In this document: positions 45,094 to 55,163 of the stretch, piece by piece
Layout: every line of letters starts with the position of its first letter
How positions within the stretch are numbered: position 1 is the stretch's first letter
From: CBDCWT01 sp965223305
GTDB taxonomy: Bacteria; Planctomycetota; Planctomycetia; Pirellulales; Pirellulaceae
DNA: 64,000 bases
Reading direction: 5' to 3'
Assembly: GCA_965223305.1 (NCBI GenBank)
Contig: CBDCWT010000047.1
Location: 186,001-250,000, forward strand
Translations under genes and position numbers: made by a program
Notes under the pieces: model-generated
The model's input: the letters and a program-made list of their open reading frames with translations, nothing else
Databases searched by the model: none
Told to the model about the DNA's origin: nothing

Positions 45094-46089
45094 TCAGTGC
45101 GCCTCGACGTAGTCTGGAACTCGCTCGATTCGCGGAGCGGTCAGCCCAGCGGCCTGTAGGACTTGCGATACCAGTGCAAGGCCGTAGAACGAAAGTCCGA
45201 TGCCGAGTGCGAAAGGTACTTGCCAAAGGGGCAACGAGACGTGGTGGTAATGCGCTAAGACACGGCGGATCGCGCGCAGCTCCATCTTGAGACCGTGCTT
45301 CAGAGCTCGCACCATTCGCGTTGCCAAGGCCGTCCCTTTGAAGGCCATCACTTTGCGATCTGCGTCGCGGCCCGTAACCAAGGCTCGCCAGACGAGAAAA
45401 CGAAACCCGGAGAGTGGCGCATGGCATGCTCTTGCGGGAACCCGGACAAGCGCATGCCCGCAACTTTCAAGCCGGTTTGCCAGCAAGGAACAGGAGACCT
45501 TGAATCCATCATCTTCCGGAAAGCTGTTTGCCTTCAACCAGTCGCCGCGGAACGCGCAATTGTTGGCAACCAGCGGCCGGCGATCGATCGTTTGGTCACG
45601 GTCTCGGAGCGGGAAGACCCACACCAACGCAAGGGTCCGAGAGATGAGGTCGCTGTTCCCGAGGAAGGTGTGCCCCGCCACCGCGACAGTTTCCGGATTG
45701 TCGAACGGGCCGAGCAACTGTACGAGCCAATCGTCTTCAGGTACGACGTCCGAGTCGATGAGGACAACCAGCTCGCCGCGCGCCTCACGGATGCCGTGAT
45801 TCTTGAGTTCGTAGTAGCGTCCTCCGGGCAGCGCGATGCAGCGTAGATCGGCAACCACCTCCAGCGATTTTGCTCCAGCAACAATCCGTTGACAGAGAGG
45901 CTCCGAGTCGCTCGAGACACCGGGATGGACGCAGATGATCTCGGGTGCTCGATCCCCGGCAGTGCTAGGAAATGGCGTAGCGGTGAGTTGCGCAGCCAAA
46001 CTTTTGAACGTCGCTGCTACGCGATCCCAGGCCACAGTTGTAGCGTTCTCGAATTCGATCACGATAGATATGTATGGCGATGCGGACAT
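45094..46089 (-). CDS. glycosyltransferase family 2-like protein with C-terminal membrane segment
   Basis: 331 residues. The N-terminal GT-A region is divergent, but 'NHGIREARGELVVLIDSDVVPEDDWL' region (about 97-122, DSD motif) and 'VANNCAFRGDWLK' (about 175-187) are typical. A hydrophobic stretch (about 290-312) could anchor it. Middle gene of the three-gene glycan operon, 21 bp after the pyruvyl transferase. Confidence 0.8.
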   Translation of the reverse strand: MSASPYISIVIEFENATTVAWDRVAATFKSLAAQLTATPFPSTAGDRAPEIICVHPGVSSDSEPLCQRIVAGAKSLEVVADLRCIALPGGRYYELKNHGIREARGELVVLIDSDVVPEDDWLVQLLGPFDNPETVAVAGHTFLGNSDLISRTLALVWVFPLRDRDQTIDRRPLVANNCAFRGDWLKANSFPEDDGFKVSCSLLANRLESCGHALVRVPARACHAPLSGFRFLVWRALVTGRDADRKVMAFKGTALATRMVRALKHGLKMELRAIRRVLAHYHHVSLPLWQVPFALGIGLSFYGLALVSQVLQAAGLTAPRIERVPDYVEAH

Positions 46090-46110
46090 AGTTTGGACTC
46101 TTCACCGAAC

Positions 46111-47376
46111 TCAGGCAGAGGCAGGGACGGCTGGCCGGAGCGGACGATTCGTCCGCTTCGCGATCTCTTCGATTGGCTGAAGATTGGCTGCTGCTCGTTG
46201 GGCTAGGTCGTGCCGTTGATCCGCCAGATGCAGTGAGATGGCTCCGCGGCGCTGGTACAGCATCTGTAGTTTCTGCAGCGCTTGATCAATCGCAAATCCA
46301 TTGGCGGGGAGGTGCCACTTGATCATTCCCGCCAGCGACATGAAGCCGCGAACTTTGAGGTGGTCGTGGATCGTGAGGGTCGGGATGCACATCGAGACAG
46401 CAAAAATGCTTGGATGCAGCCGCGTTCCAATGAAGGCCTGCACTTGGCCGATCATGCCCTTCAGCTGCGACGGCGCGTAGTCACCTCGAAGGACGTGTAC
46501 GTGGCGGCGGACAGTTTCCGGCAGCGTTGCGATCAGCGAGTCCGCGAAGGCAAGGTCGTTCGAGGCTGGAGGTTGATTCATGGAAAAGATGAGGAGTTCG
46601 GCATCCATCTCGCGGATCGTTCTTTCGACGAGTTGCCTCATGTCCTCGAAGTACGGCGTACAGAGGCGATCCGGCTGTCCTTCTGGATTAATCGCCCGGA
46701 TGTCGCGCAGGTTCATTCCAAATAGGCGGCGGTGAAGTGGTACACTTTCCCTCCGCAAAAGGTCACGTGCGTTTGTGTCCCCGATTGGCTGAAGCAGGAT
46801 GGCCCAGTCCGCCGTTACTTTGTAGGGTGTTTTGACTCCCAGTTCTCTCAGGACGTTCGTGGAGAGCGGTTCGCGTAACGTAATGTAGCTTGCTTGATTC
46901 AAGGTCCACGTGGCCACCTTCCGATTCAACCAACGAGACATCGGCGCGAGGCTCAGGCCGGAGAAGTAAATGGGGGCGCCCGCCCGCCGCGCCAGCAGGA
47001 CCGGACACAACGCGTTGCGAACTAGATTTTTCCCCCCATAACCACCGGGGGACCCTCCTCCACAGAAAACGACAAGATCAGCCTCCTTGCAGGCTTGATA
47101 GAACGACTGTGTCGAATCGTCGTAGTGGCACCCGCACAAGCAGGTGACCAGGCGGGCGAGACTCTGGGAGGACGAGAGCTTCGGGTCGCTGGGAAATAGC
47201 TCGCCGGCGATTTCATCGGCGTCAGAGAACCAATGTCCGTCGCGCAGCGGACGGCGCACAAACGCGGTAACTTTCGCTTCGGGAAAACGCTGTCGAATCG
47301 ACGCGAGCTGTGCTAGCGCGATTGCCAAGTCCCCTCTCTGCGCAGCAGGAAGGACTTTTGTCACAACCAAACGCAT
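46111..47376 (-). CDS. polysaccharide pyruvyl transferase family protein
   Basis: 421 residues. Typical opening with 'NxGD'-like 'RGDLAIALAQLASIRQRFP', then 'ADLVVFCGGGSPGGYGG' (about 99-115) and late 'FIGTRLHPSIFAVSMCIPTLTI' region (about 313-334, the R-x-H-x-x-I motif). The family adds pyruvate ketals to sugars from PEP, or acts as a glycosyltransferase-like fold. First of the three-gene glycan operon. Confidence 0.85.
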   Translation of the reverse strand: MRLVVTKVLPAAQRGDLAIALAQLASIRQRFPEAKVTAFVRRPLRDGHWFSDADEIAGELFPSDPKLSSSQSLARLVTCLCGCHYDDSTQSFYQACKEADLVVFCGGGSPGGYGGKNLVRNALCPVLLARRAGAPIYFSGLSLAPMSRWLNRKVATWTLNQASYITLREPLSTNVLRELGVKTPYKVTADWAILLQPIGDTNARDLLRRESVPLHRRLFGMNLRDIRAINPEGQPDRLCTPYFEDMRQLVERTIREMDAELLIFSMNQPPASNDLAFADSLIATLPETVRRHVHVLRGDYAPSQLKGMIGQVQAFIGTRLHPSIFAVSMCIPTLTIHDHLKVRGFMSLAGMIKWHLPANGFAIDQALQKLQMLYQRRGAISLHLADQRHDLAQRAAANLQPIEEIAKRTNRPLRPAVPASA

Positions 47377-47957
47377 GACGATATCGCTGAAAGGTCGTCG
47401 GATCTGCCGGCGGAAGGCTACTGGCTCTTGACGCTCCGGTCAACGCTAGTTGCGCATCCACCCGCGCGGGGGGGCAGGTTGTGTTCTCTCTTCACTCTCC
47501 CCTCGGGGAGAGTCGGCCCAAAGGGCCGGAGAGGGGGCCCTCGCCGGACGCTACGCGTCGGTTTCGCTGGGGAAACCGTGGGCTAACGCCCAGCGGCTGA
47601 TTTAGAGCGTAGCCGAACTCGCCAGAGTTTGGTGGACTGCATGCAGCGTAATAGCTGCACGACCTCTCTCGCGGGAGGGTGAAGTGGGTGTGCCGTCATT
47701 AGCTCCTGGGTGCTGTGAGACCGACGCCTGAGTTTTGATGTTACGCTTCTCGTAGCGGGGCGAGTAAGAGCAGGCGAGTTCGCCGGGTTTTTCGTAACCC
47801 GGAGCGTCAGCGAGGGGAGTTTGATGTACCATCGCGAGTTGTCCCTCGCTTACGCTTCGGGTTCCGATGGAGGCGAAATGTGCAACTTCAAAACGCCTGA
47901 GCTCGCTCCTTGGGATCCCCATACACAGGCGGTCAGAGCGATCCACTGTGTGGTCCG
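47377..47957. repeat. intergenic composite hairpin repeat
   Basis: A forward copy of the modular repeat at about 47484-47672: CTCTCCCCTCGGGGAGAG, GGCCCAAAGGGCC, the CGCTACGCG step, GTGGGCTAACGCCCAGCGG, CCAGAGTTTGGTGGACTGCA and the 'agctgcacgacc' tail. From 47673 to the next gene I see nothing recognisable. Confidence 0.6.
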
Positions 47958-48398
47958 CTATTCCTCGTCGTCCCAATGCACCTTGATGTCGTTCCACGGA
48001 CTGATCAGCTTGGGCCCCCACGGGATGTAGGCGACAAGCCAGCCGCCACGCACCACTCCGCTGCCGGTCTTGTCCCAGGCGGTCAAGCGGATCACAGCCA
48101 ACTGGGGAAACTCAAACCGCCCCTTGCGACACGGCAGAATTCTGGGCGACACCGTTAGTAGCTCAACGCCCTTTTCTCGTGCCCAACCGACCGCCTCACG
48201 GTAGTGGCGCCACCAGTACAGCGAGTAAGGCCCAGCAAAGATCACCGGTAGGAAGCTGAACGCAAGTTGCGTGATGCTTTGCAGGGCGAAGCTGCTGACC
48301 ACGCACACCACAACCACCAGTTGCGTGGCCACCAGCACAACCAATAGATCCCACACGCAGTCCAGGGTCAGTCCGTGGTTACCTTTTGGGTGCTTCAT
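47958..48398 (-). CDS. hypothetical membrane protein
   Basis: 146 residues from ATG 48398 ('MKHPKGNHG'); an upstream in-frame start at 48476 is possible. Two hydrophobic helices at about 16-38 and 42-62, then a basic, Trp-rich cytoplasmic-type tail and a very acidic end (WDDEE). Not recognised. Isolated between repeat-rich spacers. Confidence 0.6.
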   Translation of the reverse strand: MKHPKGNHGLTLDCVWDLLVVLVATQLVVVVCVVSSFALQSITQLAFSFLPVIFAGPYSLYWWRHYREAVGWAREKGVELLTVSPRILPCRKGRFEFPQLAVIRLTAWDKTGSGVVRGGWLVAYIPWGPKLISPWNDIKVHWDDEE

Positions 48399-48939
48399 CG
48401 GATGTGTTTTAGCACGAGTCCGAAACCAAACCAGCGGTTGCGACGCGAAGGTCACATTGACAAATGCACGTACCAAGGCTGGTGCGTGATTTGTCTTTCT
48501 TCACTCTCCCATCGGGGAGAGTCGGCCCAAAGGGCCGGAGAGGGGGTACGCGAGGGGCGATCACTCCGGGGCAGCCCTCCCCGGACGCTATCACGTCCGA
48601 CCCTCCCGCGCGCGGGAGGGTGAAGTGGGTGCGCAATCCAGTTGGACTTGGTTAGAATTCACGCTACATGCAGATGCCTCATCACGCGGAGCGTGATGAC
48701 TACGTAGACGTCACGCTCCGCGTGACGTTGCCGAGCGTGCAGGCGCCCTGTGCGATAGACGTGAGATCGAAGTCCAACCGCGTTCCACGGTCAAACAAAT
48801 CAGCCGGCATGCGTTAGTAGCCAGTTTTGTAGGAACCCTGGCTAACATCATGGGTCCTGTTGGCCGCGACGTTTACTGGGGGGTAAAATCGTAATAAGGT
48901 TGCTGCCTCGCTAAGTGCACCCAGAAGAACCCCAGTCCA
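48399..48939. repeat. intergenic hairpin repeats
   Basis: Composite repeat at about 48485-48632: CTCTCCCATCGGGGAGAG, GGCCCAAAGGGCC, GGACGCTATCACGTCC and CCTCCCGCGCGCGGGAGG. Two short palindromes follow, CATCACGCGGAGCGTGATG (48680-48698) and CGTCACGCTCCGCGTGACG (48709-48727). No gene supported. Confidence 0.6.
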
Positions 48940-51420
48940 ATGAGCAAGCGACTGAAATTCCAGCTGTGTTGGCTGTCATTGCTGATCGCACAAGCCACCA
49001 CCATCAGTGGTGATGAACGGAAGACTGCCGACAGCGCAGGCGTCACCTTCTTTGAGTCCAAAATCCGTCCCGTCTTGGCAAAACACTGCTACGGCTGTCA
49101 CTCGGCCCAGGGCAACAAAGCAGAGAGCGGTTTGGCACTCGACTCCCGACACGCAGTACGCACCGGTGGAGACCGCGGCCCTGCGGTGGTGCCGAACGAG
49201 CCAGATACCAGCATTTTGCTGGCCGCCGTCTCTCACGCCGATCCGGATTTGGAGATGCCGCCCAACCAAGATCGCCTGCCTGACCAAGTGCTGGCTGATA
49301 TTCGACGCTGGATCGAAATGGGAGCACCACACCCGCGGTCCGTCGAGCAACCATTAATTTCGATCGACATTGCCGCAGGCCGAGAGTTCTGGGCGTTTCG
49401 CAAGCCACGCGAACACGAGCTTCCCGCGATCGCAGACACGACCTGGCCCCGCCGTGATCTGGACTATTTCGTCTTGGCTAAACTACTCGATCACCAACTC
49501 GCGCCGTCTGCCGACGCCCAACCAGCGATATTACTAAGACGACTGTACTTCGACCTAGTTGGACTGCCACCGCAGCCGAGCGAACTCAGCGCGTTCCTGG
49601 AGCGGGTCGACACACAAGGCTGGGAAGCCGCGCTCGAAACAGAGGTCGACCAGCTGCTGGACTCCGCCCACTTCGGCGAGCGGTGGGGACGCCACTGGCT
49701 GGATGTGGCGCGGTATGCCGAATCGAGCGGCAAGGATACAAATGTCACTTTCCCCCACGCCTGGCGGTATCGCGACTACGTCATCGATTCGATTAACGCC
49801 GACAAGCCTTATGATCGCTTCCTCGTCGAGCAGATTGCTGGCGACCTGCTGTCGCATGAGAGCGACGAGCAGCAGGCGGAGCGGATGATCGCCACCGGAT
49901 TTCTGGCGCTGGGCACCAAAGGGTTGAACGAGACGAATCGGCTGCAGTTCCTGGCCGACGTGGTCGACGAGCAAATCGATACTGTAACCCGCGCCGTGTT
50001 GGCTAGCAGCGTTGCCTGCGCGCGGTGCCACGACCACAAGTTCGACCCCTTTTCGATGCAGGACTACTACGGATTGGCAGGCGTCTTTGCCAGCACCAAG
50101 ACGCACTTCGGGACGCGGATCGGGCCCGGAAATCAACAGGGGGGCGATCTGCTGCGGCTACCCGATCTGCCACGCCAGCTCATCCCCAATCGCTCGATAC
50201 CCGCCAAGCGGCTCGCCAAGCTGCGCTCCGATCTGGCGGCTCTTGCTCAGGAGAAGAAAGATCGCACGGCAGCCGCACAGCAGGCCCGTTTGGAAGGCAA
50301 AGACCCCAACCAGTACTTCAGTCTTGCCCAGGCGCTGCGGATTATTTGGAGAACCGGCGCCATCGAGGGTCAACTCAAGACCGTCGACGAATCGGGGACC
50401 GCGCTGCCGCTGGCGATGGGTGCGCTGGATAGTGCCAAGATCATCGACGCACCGTTGCTCGAGCGAGGCGAAGTCGCGCGCCCCGGAGATCCGATACCGC
50501 GGGCCTTCCCCGAGGTTATCGATCTGCCCACCGAGCCGCCACCCGAGGACCGTAGCGGCCGCCTGCAACTGGCGCGTTGGCTGACTCACCCTGACCACCC
50601 GCTGACAGCTCGCGTCATGGCGAACCGGGTGTGGCGCCATCTGGTCGGCGCCGGAATCGTCCGCACGGTCGACAACTTTGGACAGACCGGCGAACGTCCC
50701 AGCCACCCGGAGCTGCTGGATCATCTGGCCCTGCGCTTCGTCAAGAGCGGCTGGTCGATCAAGTCGCTGGTTCGGGAAATCGTCCTCTCGCGGACCTACA
50801 GTCAGGGGTCGAGCTACGACGAAACCGCATTCCAGGCCGACCCTGACAACCGGCTGCTGTGGCGAGCGAACAAGAGACGCCTCGACGCAGAGGCCATTCG
50901 CGATGCCATGCTTGCCGTTGCGGGTAAACTCGATCGGGGAAGACGGCGCGGTTCGTTAATCGCGACGGTTGGATATAAGCCCGTGGCCATACTCGCTTTC
51001 GACAAGAGAGTGCCGGCTGACCTGGACGGTTCCCCGCATCGCTCAGTCTATCTGCCCGTGGTACGTGACCGGCTTCCCGACGCGCTCGAGTTGTTTGATT
51101 TCGCTGAGCCGAGTTTGGTGACTGGAAGCCGGGAGACGACCAACGTACCACTGCAGGCGCTCTATTTAATGAACAGCCCATTCGTTCGTGAACGAGCGGT
51201 TGAGTTGGCGGCGAGATTGAGCCGGGCATGCGACAACCACCACGAGCAGATCGTGTTGGCCTTTCAGCTCTGCTTTGGTCGGTCTCCCGATGATGTTGAG
51301 CTGGATCTTGGTCGAAAGTACGTCAGCGATCAAGCGGAGCGCGGACTAGCAAGCGAAGACGCGCTCGCCATGTACTGTCAAGTTCTCTTTCTAACCGCGG
51401 AATTTCGCAACGTCGACTGA
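48940..51420 (+). CDS. PSD1/DUF1549/DUF1553 protein with planctomycete cytochrome C domain
   Basis: 826 residues with a signal peptide (1-24). N-terminal PSCyt1 domain: 'RPVLAKHCYGCHSAQGNKAESGLALDSR' region (about 43-70, CYGCH heme site) and 'MPPNQDRLPD' with the Met ligand (about 106-115). DUF1549 spans about 165-385 including 'CARCHDHKFDPFS' (a second CxxCH, about 363). DUF1553 spans about 550-800 with 'LTARVMANRVWRHLVGAGIV' and 'TNVPLQALYLMNSPFV'. Upstream partner of the following DUF1501 gene. Probably a periplasmic redox-linked hydrolase system; reaction unknown. Confidence 0.9.
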   Translation: MSKRLKFQLCWLSLLIAQATTISGDERKTADSAGVTFFESKIRPVLAKHCYGCHSAQGNKAESGLALDSRHAVRTGGDRGPAVVPNEPDTSILLAAVSHADPDLEMPPNQDRLPDQVLADIRRWIEMGAPHPRSVEQPLISIDIAAGREFWAFRKPREHELPAIADTTWPRRDLDYFVLAKLLDHQLAPSADAQPAILLRRLYFDLVGLPPQPSELSAFLERVDTQGWEAALETEVDQLLDSAHFGERWGRHWLDVARYAESSGKDTNVTFPHAWRYRDYVIDSINADKPYDRFLVEQIAGDLLSHESDEQQAERMIATGFLALGTKGLNETNRLQFLADVVDEQIDTVTRAVLASSVACARCHDHKFDPFSMQDYYGLAGVFASTKTHFGTRIGPGNQQGGDLLRLPDLPRQLIPNRSIPAKRLAKLRSDLAALAQEKKDRTAAAQQARLEGKDPNQYFSLAQALRIIWRTGAIEGQLKTVDESGTALPLAMGALDSAKIIDAPLLERGEVARPGDPIPRAFPEVIDLPTEPPPEDRSGRLQLARWLTHPDHPLTARVMANRVWRHLVGAGIVRTVDNFGQTGERPSHPELLDHLALRFVKSGWSIKSLVREIVLSRTYSQGSSYDETAFQADPDNRLLWRANKRRLDAEAIRDAMLAVAGKLDRGRRRGSLIATVGYKPVAILAFDKRVPADLDGSPHRSVYLPVVRDRLPDALELFDFAEPSLVTGSRETTNVPLQALYLMNSPFVRERAVELAARLSRACDNHHEQIVLAFQLCFGRSPDDVELDLGRKYVSDQAERGLASEDALAMYCQVLFLTAEFRNVD

Positions 51421-51475
51421 ACCGGGCGCCTTCGCCTGTTGCGAAGCTCTGTTCGGCAAGGGGGAATCGTCGCTC

Positions 51476-52903
51476 ATGAGTCGTCAGATCGGTTTTTCCC
51501 GCCGCCAAGCACTGAAGACCGTGGCGTCTGGATTCGGCTACCTGGCTTTTGCCGGTTTAGCGGCAGAAGCTGCGGCAAAGAAAGTGCTCACGGGTGGGTT
51601 GGCGCCAAAGCCTCCACATTTTCCGGCGCGGGCCAAGCGAGTCATTTTTCTCTGTATGCGCGGCGGGCCCTCGCATGTCGACTTGTTCGACTACAAGCCG
51701 GAGTTGCAGAAAAACTCGGGGGCCGCAACCAGCATTGGGCGAGAACGGGGTGGGGCGAGGTTGCTCGGTTCGCCGTTTGAATTCGCTCAACGCGGCGATT
51801 CCGGGATGTGGTTTTCAGAGCTACATCCAGAACTGGCGCGGCATGCCGACGACCTGTGTTTCGTTCATGGTATGCACACCGACCTGCCCAACCACCCCCA
51901 GGCCTTCGGTCAATTGCACACCGGCAGCTTTCAGTTTGTGCGTCCTTCGCTGGGTGCTTGGACGCTGTATGGCTTGGGGACTGAGAACGAGAACTTGCCA
52001 GGCTTCGTTACGCTGAACCCGCCTGCAGATTTTGGCGGCGCACGCAACTACGGCAGTGCGTTCTTGCCGGCTATCTGCCAAGGTACCAAGATTGGCGGTG
52101 GTCAAGTCCCTGCCTTGTATGCAAAACTGCTCGGCAAAGATGAAGAACCTGGACCGCCACTCAAGCACATCAAGAACCTGCATCATTCCACGGACCAACA
52201 GCGGGCGCAGCTTGATTTGTTGCGGACGCTGAATGAACGAAAGCTGCAGCGGGAGGAGTACCAACCCGAAATCGAAGGCGCTATCGAGTCGTTCGAACTT
52301 GCCTTTCGCATGCAAGACGAGATCCCACGAGTGCTGGATGTCCGCTCGGAGTCGAAGTCGGTCATGGAGATGTATGGGATTGGCCGCGACACAGCGAGCG
52401 ATCGGTTTGCGAGGCAGTGCTTGTTGGCCAGGCGGCTTGTCGAGGCCGGCGTACGTTTTGTGGAGGTCACAGCGCCCACAAACTGGGACCATCATCGCTT
52501 GCTGCGCGAGACGCTCGCCAGCAGTTGTAGCATGACCGACAATCCCATCGCCGCGTTGCTTACGGACCTGAAACAGCGAGGTATGTTGAAAGACACGCTT
52601 GTAATTTGGGCGGGTGAGTTCGGACGGTCACCTTACGCACAGAGTGGCGACGGGCGTGACCACAACAATAAAGGCTACACGATTTGGATGGCTGGCGGCG
52701 GAGTCCGGGGTGGCTTCGCCTACGGGGCGACCGATGAATTTGGCTACAAAGCAGTCGAGAACCCCGTCCACATTCATGACTGGCACGCCACGGTCCTACA
52801 CCTGCTTGGTTTGAACCACAAACAGCTGACCTTCAACTACGCCGGTCGCGACTTTCGTTTGACCGACGTCTATGGGAATGTGGTCAAGGAGATCTTGGCG
52901 TAG
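51476..52903 (+). CDS. DUF1501 family protein
   Basis: 475 residues. Tat-type N-terminus 'SRRQALKTVASGFGYLAFAGLA' (8-29). Conserved 'RVIFLCMRGGPSHVDLFDYKP' region (about 55-75), 'QCLLARRLVEAGVRFVEV' (about 313-330) and 'IWAGEFGRSPYAQSGDGRDHN' region (about 377-397). It follows the DUF1549/DUF1553 gene by 55 bp on the same strand. This is the second such pair in the window, in the reverse strand sense to the first. Mobile element copy 6 begins 5 bp after the stop. Confidence 0.9.
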   Translation: MSRQIGFSRRQALKTVASGFGYLAFAGLAAEAAAKKVLTGGLAPKPPHFPARAKRVIFLCMRGGPSHVDLFDYKPELQKNSGAATSIGRERGGARLLGSPFEFAQRGDSGMWFSELHPELARHADDLCFVHGMHTDLPNHPQAFGQLHTGSFQFVRPSLGAWTLYGLGTENENLPGFVTLNPPADFGGARNYGSAFLPAICQGTKIGGGQVPALYAKLLGKDEEPGPPLKHIKNLHHSTDQQRAQLDLLRTLNERKLQREEYQPEIEGAIESFELAFRMQDEIPRVLDVRSESKSVMEMYGIGRDTASDRFARQCLLARRLVEAGVRFVEVTAPTNWDHHRLLRETLASSCSMTDNPIAALLTDLKQRGMLKDTLVIWAGEFGRSPYAQSGDGRDHNNKGYTIWMAGGGVRGGFAYGATDEFGYKAVENPVHIHDWHATVLHLLGLNHKQLTFNYAGRDFRLTDVYGNVVKEILA

Positions 52904-52907
52904 CTTC

Positions 52908-53089
52908 CTAGCCCGCATTATTCATGAGCGATCTGCTGCGAGGTCGTAAGTCCATCCGTGGCTTCGTCATGCTTCACAATTCTCCCTCGACGTATTGCTT
53001 CAATACGCCTGCGGAAGAATTGCTCGCCTTCCTTGCCACGAACGTACTTACAACCTCTCGCGACGATCTTCATGAATAATCCGGGCTAG
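52908..53089 (+). mobile_element. 174-bp palindromic mobile element, copy 6
   Basis: Forward copy flanked by CTAG on both sides, 5 bp after the DUF1501 stop and in the same direction. Left end variant CCCGCATTATTCATGA. Confidence 0.8.
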
Positions 53090-53116
53090 CTCTATTCAGG
53101 CGGACTCGCTTTCGGC

Positions 53117-53593
53117 TCAGAAGAGCGACAGGCTTGAAACCCGGTCGAACCAAATCGTGACGGCAGCGTCCGCCGCGGCGGTAGCCAACAGCAACAAGAT
53201 CCACCACCGCATCGAGCTGATTCTCCGAACGAGACCGGTTAAACCGATGACGACTGTGGCCGGCACGGTGAATAGGACCGCCATCGCCCAGGGCCCTGCC
53301 GCCATCAAGTCGGGTGATGCGGATCCGCTGCTTAACCCCCACTTCCGCATCAGGAGGATGATGGCCTCTCGCGCCGCATCGAAGAAGTACATCTTCGGCA
53401 ACTGCACGATTGCCAGTGCCGGTAGCTCGCCAAACCACAAATCGTCTGCGAAGGGCAACGTGAGGCTGCTGATGATGTAGTAAGTCCCGAGCGCCAAGAA
53501 CGGTAGGGCGAGCGCTTGCGATGGCAACCGCGGTCCTTCGATCCGTGTTGCTTTTGTTGACGTGAGATACGGGTTGGTACGCTTCCAGTCCAT
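53117..53593 (-). CDS. hypothetical membrane protein
   Basis: 158 residues. Three or four hydrophobic segments (about 28-48, 52-68, 100-120, 128-148) with a charged N-terminus. No family recognised. I prefer this frame to the longer minus-strand ORF of 53070-53903 because its product has coherent membrane helices and a plausible start. Confidence 0.6.
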   Translation of the reverse strand: MDWKRTNPYLTSTKATRIEGPRLPSQALALPFLALGTYYIISSLTLPFADDLWFGELPALAIVQLPKMYFFDAAREAIILLMRKWGLSSGSASPDLMAAGPWAMAVLFTVPATVVIGLTGLVRRISSMRWWILLLLATAAADAAVTIWFDRVSSLSLF

Positions 53594-53924
53594 CAGGTTG
53601 CTTCCAGAACGACGCTACTGGACATTGTAACTCACTGCTTCGCGAGGCAGAAGCGACGCAGGCATCGCCGGAGTCGCGGTCGCGCGAACGAAATAATCTG
53701 AAAGTGGAAAGAGACTGCCGTTCGAATTTACAGTGTCGGTCGGTCCTTGGAGGGCGTGGCAGATTGACGGGTGGCACGATGTGCGGGGTCGGCCAACGAT
53801 CTACGTCTGCGGTCGCCGGGGGGTGGGCATTCGCTGTTTTTCGCGATAAAGTGTTGTTTGCTCGGTGTTCAACCGGGTGCCTCTTCATTTTTTTCATTTT
53901 CATTCTCTTTTCAAAGGTGATGTC
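53594..53924. other. intergenic region without recognised features
   Basis: 331 bp between a minus-strand membrane protein and the plus-strand DUF533-like gene. The last 60 bp are T-rich (53881-53910) directly before the RBS. No repeat unit or RNA gene seen. Confidence 0.4.
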
Positions 53925-54698
53925 GTGGATGCAATTGACATTCTTGGCGGACTACTCGGTGGTGGAAAATCCGGCGGCGGTGGTGGCGGTCTGGGTGGCA
54001 AGATCCTGGAGGAGCTGTTGAAGGGCGCGCAGCGTTCGACTCAAAGCAAGCCATCGCCGCGGTCGGGTGCGGGGTCCGCTCAACGCCCCACTGACATCTC
54101 TCGGGGAGCGCGCGAGTTAGAGGACTTGTTAGGTGTCGCCCGCGACCGGCAGGGCGGTGGTGCGCGATCCCAGCCACCTCGTCAAGAAACGCCGCGCTAC
54201 AACAATCCTCCTAGCTTTGAACAAGCTGGCTCTCGTTATCAACCGGGCGGCAGCCGACAGCGACAGCGAGAGCGTACAGAACCGATGAGTCAGGATGACG
54301 AGGTGTTGGTGCTGGTTCGAGCCATGATCAATGCCGCGAAGGCAGACGGACGCGTGACGCAAGACGAGCAGAAGAGCATCATCGATCGGATTTCGAATCC
54401 GACTCAAGAGGCAGTTAACTTCTTGCGCGCCGAGTTTGGCAAACAGGTTGATGTCCGCGAATTCGCATGGTCCGTCCCGTTGGGTATGGAGCAACAGGTC
54501 TACACGTTGTCTTTGGCGACGATTGATCTGGATTCCAATCCAGAGGCGCAATACTTGCGCGACCTTGCGCACGGCTTGCGATTGGCACCCGACCTCTGCA
54601 ATCAGATTCACCAGCAGTACGGGGGCACAGGCGATCTTCTAGCGACCAGCCGTTCTTTGAAGTTGCGCTCTTGGCCCAATCGGAAGCGCGAAGCGTAA
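53925..54698 (+). CDS. DUF533/TerB-like protein
   Basis: 257 residues from GTG 53925, preceded by AAAGGTGA; an in-frame start at 53865 would add an implausible leader. N-terminus 'DAIDILGGLLGGGKSGGGG' with a poly-Gly linker, then a low-complexity Arg/Gln/Ser/Pro region (about 40-125). The C-terminal TerB-like DUF533 domain (about 130-240) has 'LVRAMINAAKADGRVTQDEQKSI' and 'YTLSLATIDLDSNPEAQYLRDLA' regions. Resembles E. coli YebE at the C-terminus. Function unknown. Confidence 0.8.
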   Translation: MDAIDILGGLLGGGKSGGGGGGLGGKILEELLKGAQRSTQSKPSPRSGAGSAQRPTDISRGARELEDLLGVARDRQGGGARSQPPRQETPRYNNPPSFEQAGSRYQPGGSRQRQRERTEPMSQDDEVLVLVRAMINAAKADGRVTQDEQKSIIDRISNPTQEAVNFLRAEFGKQVDVREFAWSVPLGMEQQVYTLSLATIDLDSNPEAQYLRDLAHGLRLAPDLCNQIHQQYGGTGDLLATSRSLKLRSWPNRKREA

Positions 54699-55163
54699 GC
54701 GAGGGAATGACATGTGTTGGTACACCAACTCCCCCCTCGCTAAGAGGTCGTGCAGCTTCTAACTTAGTGCGTGATTTCGTGTTTCGTCACTCTCCCCTTT
54801 TTGAGGCTGTGCAGCTTTTAAGTCATTTGTTTTCCGGTAGTTCTGGCGCCGCTCGTTGAGCGGTTTTCGTGTGGGCAGTGCTTGAAGAATTGACCTCATT
54901 GCTATCCATGCATTGAAAGCGAATTGTTTTCCCGCCGGTTATGCTGCTATCAGTACGAGCATTTAGCTAAACAGTTGGATCAACTCAGTTTAAAAGCTGC
55001 ACGGCCTCTTTTGGGGAGAGTCGGCCCGAAGGGCCGGAGAGGGGGCACGCCTCGGGGGCGATCACTCTCGGGCAGCCCTCCCCGGACGCTATCGCGTCCG
55101 ACCCTCCCGCGCGCGGGAGGGTGAGGTGGATGTCCGCAGGTTTGTGAAGCGCAAAGCTGCACC
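54699..55163. repeat. intergenic hairpin repeats
   Basis: A broken composite repeat at about 54726-54822 contains only the tail modules and CACTCTCCCCTTTTTGAG. A second copy at 54991-55163 has the GGGGAGAG/GGCCCGAAGGGCC hairpins, GGACGCTATCGCGTCC and CCTCCCGCGCGCGGGAGG. Both are edged by 'gctgcac' tails. Confidence 0.55.

Noticed and set aside
53070..53903. 277-codon minus-strand ORF overlapping a smaller one
   Set aside because: Product is Arg/His-rich without structure; the shorter frame at 53117-53593 encodes coherent membrane helices.
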